A stretch of 64,000 bases of DNA from Punctularia strigosozonata HHB-11173 SS5. Its lineage: Eukaryota; Basidiomycota; Agaricomycetes; Corticiales; Punctulariaceae. The stretch covers positions 1,209,725-1,273,724 of the forward strand of contig NW_006767434.1 in NCBI RefSeq assembly GCF_000264995.1. Direction: 5' to 3'. The position numbers were made by a program, and so were the translations under genes. Below, in pieces: positions 47,799 to 58,470 of this stretch. The notes under the pieces are model-generated. The model was not told where the DNA came from and did not search any database. It worked only from the letters and a program-made list of their open reading frames with translations. The first letter of the stretch is position 1; the number at the start of each line of letters is the position of its first letter.

Positions 47799-49456
47799 CT
47801 CCATGTCTCCGGTTGTGGAGTCCCATCCCGTGCCAGATGTTCCGATGGATCAACGACCTTCACTTGCGTATCCGTCAGTGCGAGCTACTTCCATGCCGCC
47901 TTACACGGTATCGTCAGATGGTCGGTGCCTATCCTTCGCATTACCTCCTTCGGTGGAAGCTCCTGTCTGCCTTTCCGAAGATCTGCGTCCGTCACCCATA
48001 GCGACGCCTCGCCCCCTCCAGATTCTGATGACGAGGTCCCCGCTGATGGCCACGATTGGGACTCGGCCGGGGCTCGGCGGTACTCGTCTGCCGAAGAGCC
48101 GCCCTTCTCCGATGATGAGGATATGGATGCCGACTGGGGGCTTCGACGCGGATGAGGACGAGGAATTCGAGGAGAGCGATATCGAGACGCATTGGGAGGA
48201 TAGCCCTGCGCCTCAGTCGCCGCCCTCCGCTGCGGACGTGGACGATCAAGCAGGAGCCGACTGATCCAAGCGCGTAGGCGACCATGGACGAACGTTCGAA
48301 GGTTGTCGAGATCGTCATGCAGGCTGCTGCTGGCGGACTGTCGTCGGTCAAGACGGAGGACTTCGACACGTGGGACTGGAAGCAGTACCGCACGCAGTCC
48401 CGACATGGCTCATGGACGATGATGACGCCGCCCATGTTAAGGAGGAGGACGAGGCTGACGTCGATGGGTACTTTGCCGACGTCTCATTCGCTGCAGGGGC
48501 CGATAGCAGCAGACGCTCGTCGTCGCCAACGCTCGACTTTTACCGCGCTCACCCTTCACTCCCCCGTATCACCTACCGTACCTCGCCGAATTCCACCTTC
48601 GACTTCCCATCAACCCAGCGAACTCCAGTGGACGGATGTGCAGCTTCTCGGGCCCGATACCGTGGAAGATCGCGAGTTCGATGATCGCGAGTGGAGAGGT
48701 GGCCGGCGTCCTACGCTCTCGATGACGGACACGGCCGTTCCTCCTAGTCGCGTCAACACTCCGTTACCCACTGCCCCCGTGGAATCGAAACCTGACGTAC
48801 CTTCTCCCTCCCCAAGTCTGTCGTCGATGCCCTCGCTGTCGTCCTCTGTTCGTTCCTTGGATTCCCCGGAGGTTCTCACAGAGAGCGCTTCTTCCCCCTT
48901 CTTCCAGCCGAGTCCTGCGGCGTCCTCCCCGGATGCTCGTGCACGACAAGGTTCGCATCTATTTACTCTGTTTACGTCATGCCTTTGATTGACTTCATTC
49001 GGCTTACAGCTTCGGCATCATTCGCATCCACAGGCTCGCAAATGGGCGACAGCTCCGCACCAGAACCCCGCTCGACAACGGAAACGAAGCGCACGTCGCA
49101 GTCGTCCATCAGAACGGTACGGCCTGGCGACGCTCTGTGGGAAGAAGACGTGCCGCGACGGGACATCGTCGAGGATCATATTCTTTCGGTTCACCCACCC
49201 TTCAATTCACTCGACATGGAAACGCTCGCTGCCGAAGACGTGTTGGCGACAGATACCCCACTTAGCCCCACCGAGGAGGAGATGTTCCACGCGCTGTGCA
49301 CGATGTCCACGACGGAACCCGTCGACGACGACGCTGCCGCCGTTGCCTCTCCCGCCGCGGACATCAACAAGCCGATACGATGCTCCAAACGTGTCGCTGC
49401 CCATGCGGTTACCGTGGCCGTCCGGGAGCACACGATGACGTGACCCCGGCCCTCCC

Positions 49457-49975
49457 TTGAAGACTACGTGCGGCTCGCAATTCCCGACGCTCTGCATTCT
49501 CCCCAACCTCCTGGGTGTGCTCCTCATCAGGTTTTTGCCGTGGAGCGATAAGGTCTGGCTGCTGTTCAGGCAGTGGTTGACGGGTGTAGGCACGACCGGA
49601 TTTGTGCTCTCGCTTTTCCGGTGTCGTCCGTCATGGCGGGGCATACGAAGCGGATCACGACGAATGTGATCATGCTCTGCACGTATTGCATAGGCAACGC
49701 CGCAGGCCAAGTACAAGGTCCGTTTCCCTCCCTCCTTGCGAATCGTCTTGTTTTTTTTTTTTTACGGCTGCGTACTTTTTCCGCAGAAACCACGTCCCGT
49801 GGATCGTGATCGGGATATGCTACGTGATCTGCCCCTTGCTCCTCCTCGCTCTCCGCGTCCTGCTCAAGAGGGACAATGAACGCCGAAACGTGGAGCCGCC
49901 AGACACGACGTAAGTCGACGTGTACATCGAGGAGGTCACGCCGGTGCATGGGATCTCAGAACACTTCTTGCCAGG
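49457..49975 (+). pseudogene. 3' fragment of an allantoate-permease-like MFS transporter
   Basis: Only the C-terminal membrane helices remain: LPNLLGVLLIRFLPWSDKVW, FRQWLTGVGTTGFVLS, SVMAGHTKRITTNVIMLCTY and CIGNAAGQ, an intron of about 65 bases containing a 13-T run (ending near 49788), then RNHVPWIVIGICYVICPLLL, LLKRDNERRNVEPPDT and DVYIEEVTP. This is the Dal5/allantoate permease tail, which should be preceded by some 350 residues that are absent. It starts about 14 bases after the GDS1-like sequence ends, an arrangement expected of a breakpoint. Cannot make a transporter. Confidence 0.75.
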
Positions 49976-50613
49976 GTTCTCCCGAAGCCTCGAACCTCCT
50001 GTGTTGGCCATCGAAGACGGTGCAGCTCCGGTAGGCTATATCCGAGTTGCACACACACGACATGGTTCTCACCTCGGTTGTTAGCCTTTGCGCATGCATA
50101 TTCGATCTCGGGTCTGGTCAGGCCTGTCCCGCGGACTCGCAATCAGTTTGTCCGGTGCAAGAACTGGGCATACCCGCCATGTAAGAAGTGAGCGTGCTTG
50201 TCGTGCAAGATGCAGGCGCACTTCACACCAACAACTGCGTGTTCGCACTCCACATCCCTGACGCTTCAATGCTCAATGCTCTCCGCGAGTGTGGCGTGCA
50301 GGTATCAAGGTGTGTGTGCCCCGCCATCTCGACTAAACATCCACCTCACCGCATCCTTTAGAGACGTCCTACTTGCCAACCGTGTGGAGGCCGTGTGACT
50401 GAACACTTCCTCGACTTTCCGTGCTAACTTCATCATGGAACAGCTACTACACAAGAGGGTTCAATTCTATGGTGAGAATACCTGGAGCCTAGCAGCTCAT
50501 CGACACGATTCTTACGAGCAGCTGGTAAGAACTGTAGGTTGAGCTACATTGTATTGTTTATGTGTCTGTTGCAGACATACAAATCATATAAATTATGTGA
50601 AAAGTTCATCTCC
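49976..50613. other. End of GC-rich cargo and return to element DNA
   Basis: No gene. A short plus-strand segment at 50140-50220 carries paired cysteines (RCKNWAYPPCKK, then CLSCKMQAH) but is interrupted by a stop and unassigned. GC content falls again after about 50400. Confidence 0.35.
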
Positions 50614-53520
50614 CTAGGCTGTGATTGAGCCTGCGCCAGACTCCCGAGGACTGTCACCCTCGGGTTGCTTGATGACCTCTCTCTGGACCTCCTTGTCATC
50701 TACTTTGTTCATCGACCAGCTCTTTAAGGTCTCCTCCGTCGAAGGCAACCTATAGTGGTCACAAAACTTGTTGCATACATGTTCATATGGAAATGCTGTG
50801 AAAGCTTGAGCGACATTGCCTCCAGCAAATATATTTCCTCTCTCCCTGTTGTCTCTGTCAGCTGGGAAGCAAACTAACAAAAAGTAAATCTTACGGATTG
50901 GTCATGATCTGGGGATCAGTGAGAAGTGTTCGTCCACCTGTACCTCTGTTAATTATAATAATCAAGCAAAAGGTAATTCAGCTTACCCTGAAGGTCTGAT
51001 ATGAAGACTTCACCCTCGGTTTTGAGCCACTGTACATGCTGAGCAAATGCAAGGAATTCTGCCCGCTCGATAAGGCCAGGATCGTCGAACATGGTAGGAA
51101 TGGCGGATCCATTGTGAATGTAGAGGAAGAAGTTCTCCCCATCCACAGACTGAGGTATCATTTGCTCGATAATCAGTATCTTTTCCTCCTTGCCGAGATG
51201 ACAGATCGCTAATGCCGCCTTCACAAATGCCATCTGGGGGACATCGAAGGGAGGGATTCCTATGTCGTTCTTGCTATCCTCCCGTTTCATGAACATGTAA
51301 ACCATATCCAGAAGGGCGGAAGCCCACTCTACGCAGATGAGCTCCAGGTAGACCATTGAAAGCTCACTGAGGCCTCTATAGCGCTTGCGTACAGCGCCGC
51401 CATTCGCACCCCAGAAGAACTGTTTGACACAGATATCACCAGTGAGTTCCTTTATCAGAGTGTCACCCGATATAACGCTCAACACTCTGCCCAGATGTGC
51501 TGTTTTGAAGGACCCATCGCCAAGAGATTTCACTAGGTTGACCTCTAGAGCGACCGTGATAACTTCACATCGGCGCATTAGGTTGGAGGTGGTGAGCGAC
51601 GTGGAGAGTAGGGGATCATTTATGGCGTCCTTGATGATTTCTTCAATTGTTCGTTGGGGTGGTATATAGAAGCTGACCAGGGGGAACTTCTTCGCCTCTG
51701 TGACTAGAAATATTCACTCAATAGATTATCCAACCCAGGAAGACAGTCACGCACTCGCTTCTTGGAGGCGCTCTTTGGCAGGTTTATGCTGAGCTTCAAG
51801 AGCAGCGTTAAGGTGCTCTTTATAGCGGGAAGGTGAGACAAACACCACGGCAGACTTGTTCGATGGAGGCGTAGATGGTAGGACCAGTTTAGTGTTGTTG
51901 AGGTCGTTGGACAGAGACTGGATAAGTCAACATCAGGAGAGGGATGATCTCTATGTGGAGAGAGCTACCTGGGTGGTATCAGAGATGTCTTTACGTCCCT
52001 GACCTGTTTTAGTGGAGTATTGCACCTGGGAGACCTTGCTCATCTATAATACTATAACCACAGCGATTTGAATTGAACTCACGGGAATAGGTTTCTTGGG
52101 GCTTGCACGGGCTTTCCCTTTCCCAGTAGAAGAGTTCTAAAGTAGGTGTATGAGCTACTGAGCGCCCCAAACGACAGGGTGGATAAATCTACCTTTGTTT
52201 TACGATGAGGAGAAGGCAGCGTATCTGTTTTGTCATTCTCAGACTCAGATCCCGATAAGAAAAGTGTATCATTCTTCCGCTTGAGAGGCTAAAGCGTGGT
52301 CAGAATTGTATTTACTGTAATAACGGAGATACTAACCTTCGATGGAGAAGCGACTTGCTGGGATGATGCGGCAAAGCCAAAAGCCTCTGTGTCTTCAAGC
52401 GCGAGGTGGCGGTTAATTCTGTGAGTATCACATTCTTCCAGCTTGTTGCGTTTGATGACACAAAAGATATCCAATTCGGTGCCATACTTGAAGCGCGGAG
52501 TTGCCTTAGAGCCTGCACCTTTCTCCGTCAAGAGAAGGTGGTACACCGCATCGTTATCAGATGTAGGGTTGGCTACAAGGGCAGCGACAGGCTTCTTCAA
52601 ATGAAGGGTAGTGTCTTCGATCTTGAGGTCAAAATCGAAGGACCATTCCTTGAAAAGCGGTAGAAGGGTGTAGAATGTACGTTCGTGAAGAGCTTGTACC
52701 CCAATGTGGGCATCGATGCCTGTCACAGCAGTGGCTACGTCCTGAATACTCAATTATTATTGTCGTATATAGCCAGAGAAACTATGTAACTCACCTCGAA
52801 CAGCTGAAACTTAAGCCCTTTTGTAAACTTCGCCATGAATAGCTTGGCATCAAAAGTTTCTGAAGATCGGCGACCGGCAGCCCTTCCAGACCACTTGTCG
52901 AGATGCATGTTCATCCGCTTATGAGCCTCTGTGTAGCCTAAGGCTAGCGGTGACTGGGATGCAGCTAAGAGTGCGGTGGGGTTGGCTGGTATGACAGAGA
53001 CACGAGCACCGGACGTGCCAATGGCATAGCTCATCTCACGGACAGGCAAAGCACCTGATATGTGCGCTCAGCTGGATGTAGCAGGCATAGCCACAATGAC
53101 CCTCTCACCTTGCCCGCGTTGCGCTTGGGATGTCTGAGCATGTATCAGAGGATGGTAGATAGAGGTAGACTGAGGTGATGGTAGATGAGGGGGGGCCATG
53201 GGTGCATTGTTGGAGTGAATACTCGATGGATCATCTGTATAGTGGTGTAAGTCTGGAGAGCCACAGAAACCTGATCATCTACCTCGACGGAGAGTAGCAG
53301 GGCGTCGAACTGTCGTTGCTTTGGCCCTATAGTACACCGTACAGGTGGTGCAATACAGACGGGCAGGGTCGCCAGAATTATTGAGATTTTGAAACTCGGT
53401 CCATGTCGTTTCTCCAGGACGAAACACGACCTTGCATCTTGGACACTCCCGATTAACCTCCGTCAGAGAGGCAGCAAAAGCCATAGCTGGTTGATCTGGA
53501 CCTGCGGCATGCTGAGACAT
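50614..53520 (-). CDS. Alpha-type protein kinase gene carried by the element
   Basis: Atypical Ser/Thr kinase of the myosin-heavy-chain-kinase/eEF2-kinase class. ATG at 53520 gives MSQHAAGPDQPAMAFAASL, then a zinc-ribbon-like pair NRECPRCKVVF and LYCTTCTVYY. A middle domain reads GYTEAHKRMNMHLDKWSG and RTFYTLLPLFKEWSFDFDLK. The kinase domain (51.6-50.7 kb) has the N-lobe GDGSFKTAHLGRV, ICVKQFFWG, then AFAQHVQWLKTEGEVFISDL QG (split here for length), and the C-lobe NIFAGGNVAQAFTAFPYEHV and CNKFCDHYRLP, the His/Cys set that binds structural zinc in this family. It ends ESGAGSITA. Alpha-kinases are greatly expanded in Agaricomycetes. Exon ends between 51.6 and 52.3 kb are not fixed. Confidence 0.78.
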
Positions 53521-53916
53521 GGCGGTGGTTGTAGCAGGGAGGAGAGAAAATGGGGGATACGTCGAAAGCAATCTGTCCAGGTCCCGATCAGCTCACCAGT
53601 GCGATAGCGATACAGACTCAGTTGTTCAATTCATCCCTGAAGTGATGCCATAACTCAAGTGTAACTATGATACGTCGACAAAAGAGATGATTTTGCTAGG
53701 AATATAGGAACAAGACTGTATAGGAGATGTTTGAGATGTGTAGGAGGGTTGGTCCATGACCTAAGAGGTGTTGGGACAGCGGCGACCCATGAAGAAGGCA
53801 AGCTATAATAAAACAGCGGTGAGTTAAGGTTCCAGAGGTCCACCGCAGTCTGGTTTGTGCCCACATGGCAGTTATTGAGCTCCGCCATCCGGCATCAGGT
53901 CCGAACTCCGCGGTTG

Positions 53917-53942
53917 TGAGCGTGCCCCATTCGGTTACCATA
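53917..53942 (-). repeat. Right terminal inverted repeat
   Basis: Exact reverse complement of 39475-39500; on the plus strand it ends GGTTACCATA. Confidence 0.9.
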
Positions 53943-53948
53943 CAAACC
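53943..53948 (+). repeat. Target site duplication, right copy
   Basis: CAAACC, identical to 39469-39474. Confidence 0.8.
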
Positions 53949-54024
53949 TTGCGTGCTTAACTTTACTCCTCCGGGCGCCTGATATCTGAGATATGATTAT
54001 CTACGATATCTATGGCGTCTCGAC

Positions 54025-54030
54025 TATAAA
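54025..54030 (+). promoter_or_regulatory. TATA box of the syntaxin gene
   Basis: TATAAA only 83 bases from the right end of the transposon and 329 before the ATG at 54359. The core promoter is intact, but any distal promoter is now 14.5 kb away. Confidence 0.5.
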
Positions 54031-54358
54031 AGACTCTTTGCACGCCTGTATCTACATTCTATTTTGCTATACTACCGGATCCTGCTCTGTTGCCTGCGAG
54101 GCGCGTCGTGACACCGCCACCGCCCGCCTCGCCCCCTTACGCCTATCTTACAGTGAGGCAGGTGGGCCTGAGAACGTCATGCAGCTGATCTTGACTCTGC
54201 TCCGCGACCACGGCTCACGACTGCGCCTTCCATCCCCGCACCCCCCTCGTGTTTATCTCACATAGCCCGGGCCTCCCTCGACCACCTCCTCGGATCGTCA
54301 ACTTCTCTAAACTCACCCTCTGCAACCCTACTAGGACCAAGTCTCCCTCTAGACGACC

Positions 54359-55717
54359 ATGTCTTTCGCGGACATCGAATCCGGCACCTCGCGACCCGCG
54401 TTCGCCTCCCCGCTCGCGAACAGCAGCGGCTCCCCGGAGGACGCGGCGTTCTCGAGCCTGCAGTCGTCGCTCAGCCTGCAGGTGTTCAAGATCAACGCGA
54501 ACGTGCAGGGCATCCTCAAGCTCGTCGACCAGCTCGGGACGGGCAGGGACTCGGCCAACCTCCGGACGAGCTTGTGCGTTTTCACGACCTCTCTACCCTC
54601 CGTTTTGTTTGTTTGATCGTCTCACTCACTGGGCGGGGATACTGATGCAGGCATAATCTTACGGAGACGACGCGAGCGATGGCCAAGCGCGGGTCCGACG
54701 ACCTCAAGAAGCTCGCGGGCATCCAGGCGACGCTGGTACGTCATCGCACACGGAACATTGGACTCCCCGTTTTTGCTGACTCGCGCACGCGTTGCGCTCA
54801 GGGTGACAAGCCGCAGTACAAGACCGCGCTCTCGAAGACCTCGCACGACTTCCAGCTCTCGCTTGTCGCTTTCCAGCGCGCGCAGCAGGTCAGCGCCGAG
54901 CGGCAGCGGACGGTCGTACAGGGCGTGAAGATCGCCGCGGACGAAGAACACCATCATCAGTGCGTCCTCCGCCCATGTGCCCTTCCGCACTCACTCATCG
55001 GCGTGCTCCTATTTTTTTTTTTTAGTAGTGAACCCGAACCCTCGCAATCCCCCTCGGCGTCCCCGGCTCAGCGCCAGGCGCAGCTGCTCCAGTCCCAGCT
55101 ATCTCCGCACGAGCTCGCGTACCAGGAGAGCCTGATCCAAGAGCGCGAGGCGGAGATACGCGAGATCGAGACGGGGATACACGAGCTACACGAGATCTTC
55201 CGCGACCTCGGCACGCTCGTGAACGAGCAGGGCGAGATGATAGGTGCGTTTCATTTCACCCTCCTCCTTCCTCCTTCCTCCCTTTCCTTTTCCACCGTTC
55301 CTCGAAACGACCGCTAACCCACGTGGGGGTACAAAAATATAAAAACAAACAGACAACATCGAATCGAACATCTCCTCCATCGCGGTGGACACCCAAGGCG
55401 CTGCGGCCGAGCTCGCGACCGCGCACGAGTACCAGCGCAAAGCCGGCCGGCGCGCCGCGTGCCTCATGCTCGTTCTGGTCGTCGTCGTCTGCGTCGTCCT
55501 CCTCGCGGTGCGTACCGGTCTCGCTATCGTCTGCGTGCTGTACCACGTCTGTCTTTGATTTTATTTCCCCTTGTGGGACGCTACGCCTTTACTCCCCGCG
55601 CGGGCGCTCCGAGTGGCGATTTCTTTCTCCGTCCCCTCTCGTGTGGGTTCGCGATCTAGACTCGAGCTATGTGCTGACGAGCGTATCTTTATTCTCTCCC
55701 AACAGATCCTGTCATGA
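54359..55717 (+). CDS. PEP12: Pep12/syntaxin-7-like t-SNARE
   Basis: Membrane-anchored Qa-SNARE for fusion at endosome/prevacuolar membranes. Six exons (introns 54574-54650, 54736-54801, 54960-55025, 55244-55352, 55508-55705) give 280 residues, normal for Pep12. Order: N-terminal MSFADIESGTSRPAFASPLA; Habc helices from AFSSLQSSLSLQVFKINANV through LHNLTETTRAMAKRGSDDLK and KTALSKTSHDFQLSLVAFQR; a Ser/Pro/Gln linker; the SNARE helix LIQEREAEIREIETGIHELH followed by IFRDLGTLVNEQGEMIDNIE with the zero-layer Gln in NEQGEMI; then a basic KAGRRAACLM and a single C-terminal membrane helix LVLVVVVCVVLLAILS. The ninth-base T run before exon 4 is a strong polypyrimidine tract. Confidence 0.92.
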
Positions 55718-56580
55718 CACCGCGTCGTCTGTTGACCGCTGGAACAGATACCCTTAGTATGCTAGTAGTACTCCTTCAACCTGACCGCATAGAGTCGGGG
55801 TAACGGATGACACGTTGTGTTGGTATATATGCATTAATTATGATATATATCTCTCTTTCACACATGCACACACACACACATGCATGCATGCATGAATACT
55901 TATGCATCATGATCGTCGTTCGTATCGGCGAGCTGCATGGAGGGGTTATCAGGGGTTATCTTGGGACTTGCGATCGGAGCCGAAAACGTCGGGCGGTCGA
56001 GACCGAGCGGGTTCGGGGGGCGGGGTGGCGCGGGCGGCGGGGCTGTCACACCGTTCGGCGTTCTCCTTTCGAGCTGTCAAGCATGTCAAGCTCGAACGTC
56101 GCCTCCCATCAGACTCCGTTGTGCTCGTACCTGGAGGCTGGATCGACTCCGGTACTTTGGTCTCACTCCACTGGCAGTCGCGCGCTTCAGGTAGTCGCTC
56201 GGATGGATGGTCATTGACGAGATTAAGACTTAGGACTTATAAGACGGCGAATTTCTGGCATGGCATTCATACAAGCGCCAGGCTGAGGTGCGATTGCGCC
56301 CAACGGAGTATGCCGGCGTTCAGCTGGGTCTAGCTCCACACGCGGAGGTCGAGGAACAATATGGCCTGTCACTACTAGCGCGGTCCGTACCTTCCTGCGC
56401 ACGTCGGCCCTGCCTTGGTTCCGGGGTACGCGCTCCAATGGTCCCAGGGCCGCTCTGTATAATTGCAGCTCTTGCCGATGTCGACGAAAGAAAAACATCA
56501 TTACACCCAACCCACCCTGCCCTACTCTCACCCCCTCAAACCCAGCTTGACCGTCTCCCATTCACACGTACAAACGCGCA
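55718..56580. other. Intergenic region with simple repeat
   Basis: Holds a (CA)n and (TGCA)n microsatellite at 55862-55893 and the promoter of the DUF2235 gene (a TATAAT near 56457). No gene seen. Confidence 0.4.
55862..55893. repeat. CA/TGCA microsatellite
   Basis: Short CA repeats followed by TGCATGCATGCATG. Confidence 0.85.
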
Positions 56581-58470
56581 ATGCCGGTACCCACAAGCAG
56601 CGTCGATTACAAGCGCCTCATCATTTGCTGCGATGGCACCTGGCAATCCTCCGACGGCGCGACCCAATACTCCGCGTCGAACGTGACCAGGCTCGCGCGA
56701 GCCATCGCGCACTCCGACGTTCTGAACGGTGCCGAGATCCAGCAAATCGTCTACTACCAAAGCGGCGTCGGCTCCGAGGCGATGACCGGCATCGCCGCCG
56801 GGATCCAAGGTGCGGTTCTTTTCCGTGCCCCGTATTCTCGCCCGAGCCTCTCAAAATCCTGACGAACATCGTGCGATAGGTTCGGTGGGCAACGGTCTGG
56901 ACGAGAACGTGGTCGAAGCCTACAACTTCGTCGTCAACAACTGGGAGCCCGCGGGCAAGGACTCGCCCGCCGACGAGCTCTTCCTCTTCGGCTTCTCGCG
57001 CGGCGCCTACACCGCGCGCTGCCTCGCGGGCCTCATCGACTGCGTCGGCGTCCTGCCCAAGACGGACATGGACCGCTTCCACGAGCTCTACGCGCGGTAC
57101 CAGAGCAACCAGTCCGCGGAGCTGATCAAGGAGAAGGAGGCGGGGATCCTCGGGCGGTCGACGCGGATCAAGGTCGTCGGCGTGTGGGACACGGTAGGCA
57201 GCCTCGGCGTGCCCGAGTACTATTTGGTGAAGAAATTCAACTGGAACGCGAAGCACAAGTTCCACCGCGCGTCGCTCTGCCACAGTCAGTCTTGTTGCTC
57301 TCTGCGAGGTTTGGTGTTGGAATCGACGTGAACGGCCCCGCTGATCCGCATCGCAGGCGTCGACCACGCCTTTCAGGCTCTCGCCATCGACGAGCACCGT
57401 TTTCCATTCGCGCCCTGTGTATGGCATCTTCCCAAGGACGGACACCGGGTTCCATCGGTGTGTTTCACTCGCGCCAACCCCGTTCATATCGGATCCTAAC
57501 CATATCCTTCTTCTTTTTTTTTTTCTCCCTTCAATTCAGATGCCCTCCTCGACCAACCTTCTCCAGTGCTGGTTCCCCGGATTCCACATCAACGTCGGCG
57601 GCGGCAGCACCGAGTCCCTTCCCCCTAAAGACAAGAAGGGCAAGCTCCGGGTCGACAAGGCGGGCAACCCGCTGGGCCCGGACGGACTGACGGACATGGA
57701 GCAGCTCGCGAACATCAGCCTGTTCTGGATGCTGGATCTCATCAGCCCGTTCCTGGTCCTAGATAAGACGTACCTCGACAGCCTGATCGCGAAGAACACG
57801 GCCGCGATCACGTCGTTGCCGGAGAAGCCGCGGTTGGAGGGGAAGGAGTACGCGAAGAGCTGGTTCGTGTCGTATCCGCCCGTCAGGTACGTTTCGTTCT
57901 GCCAGACGCCCTTTTCTTCATCACGAGACTCTCGTTGACATATGCTCGCGCGTCGCTGGTAGGTCGGGATGGGCGCTGGGCCCGTTCAAGGACCCGTTCG
58001 CGGGCGAGATGATGGCCCTCGGCTCGGAGCACCGCATGCCGGGGCAGTACAAGCTCGAGGATGACAACGAGGCGGACAAAGACCACGTCGCGAAGGACAC
58101 GTACGAGATGATGCACCCCTCCGTGCGCTTCCGCATGAGGTACCTCGGCCCGACGACGGGCACGAACGAGTGGAACCCGGAATCGCTCAAGCACTTCAAG
58201 CTCCGTGCGGGCGCGACGCCGGACGGCTCTTGGGCGTGGGCGAAGGGCAACCCGGAGGCGCCGCTGAGGACGGGGTGGGAGTGGGTGAAAACGGTGTCGG
58301 GGTCGCAGCGCGTGGTGATACCCGAGTATAAGATGATGGAGGGCGGGTGGGAGCAGAAGTTGGCGAGGACGTGCCCTAACAAGGGATTCGACGGGAAGGT
58401 GCCACCGGACCCGCTGGTCGAGATCAACTACGATCCTACAGGCGCGGAGGCTGCGAAGTACAATGCATAG
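56581..58470 (+). CDS. DUF2235 protein (Tle1-like alpha/beta hydrolase domain)
   Basis: Five exons (introns 56810-56879, 57285-57356, 57458-57539, 57887-57962) give 529 residues. The start MPVPTSSVDYKRLIICCDGT leads into the family signature CDGTWQSS, then NVTRLARAI, VYYQSGVGS and the nucleophile elbow LFLFGFSRGAYTARCLAGLI (GFSRG). RIKVVGVWDTVGSLGVPE holds the second conserved motif (VWDTVG) and VDHAFQALAIDEHRFPF the third. QCWFPGFHINVGGG carries the probable catalytic His. Bacterial relatives are type VI secreted phospholipases (Tle1); fungal members are single-domain, cytosolic and of unknown substrate. No signal peptide or membrane segment. Confidence 0.92.

Larger units (their letters stand above)
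45750..49443 (+). pseudogene. GDS1-like winged-helix gene, rearranged copy inside the transposon
   Basis: ATG 45750 (MRPSARLRQSPDLPSTATTP) leads to the typical N-terminus HPDDASNKVFLAIGRSLLAV; an intron (45987-46040) joins NNKAVTIKELAEMTLKNGLH and another (46108-46167) joins NVSAASQAITTFIRAHMHRC. The winged-helix region continues NPPTGDNRLTNFRKGTMVWY, SRAGIRLCDYGENGKVG and the basic KVKLTLRLKPS, then a Ser/Asp run. The C-terminal half is acidic and low complexity with a sumoylation-like IKQEP motif. GDS1-type proteins are putative nuclear regulators. The frame changes at several points with no splice sites (one is an extra C in CATCCCC against the displaced exon copy), and an in-frame stop follows IKQEPTDPSA, so this copy is probably not functional. 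Contains the assembly gap and its flanking duplicate. Confidence 0.65.
39475..53942. mobile_element. 14.5 kb integrase-type DNA transposon with TIRs and cargo
   Basis: Bounded by perfect 26-bp terminal inverted repeats starting TATGGTAACC and by a 6-bp target duplication CAAACC. Inverted similarity goes on for roughly 100 bases inside the ends (for example GCCGG-TGGCGGAGC at 39512 and its mirror near 53880). Inside: a plus-strand DDE integrase, a minus-strand gene with a TET/JBP-like dioxygenase domain, a GC-rich block of host-type DNA, and a minus-strand alpha-kinase gene. I see no capsid, DNA polymerase, protease, reverse transcriptase or LTR. The perfect inverted repeats, matching target duplication and whole-looking transposase suggest a young copy. 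About 969 bases inside are probably an assembly duplicate plus gap. It separates two host genes that point away from each other. Confidence 0.85.

Noticed and set aside
46077-48155. 692-codon open frame through the N gap
   Set aside because: It joins two identical blocks across unknown bases and reads through an intron; it is an artefact of the gap and of the probable assembly duplicate.
50140-50225. Zinc-finger-like cysteine pairs
   Set aside because: Interrupted by a stop and with no flanking coding sequence; likely chance or debris at the cargo edge.
39475-53942. Polinton/Maverick, KDZ transposon, LTR element or Starship
   Set aside because: No polymerase, capsid, protease or ATPase; no KDZ transposase; no long terminal direct repeats or reverse transcriptase; no tyrosine recombinase. 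Terminal inverted repeats plus an integrase-fold transposase fit a DNA transposon better.
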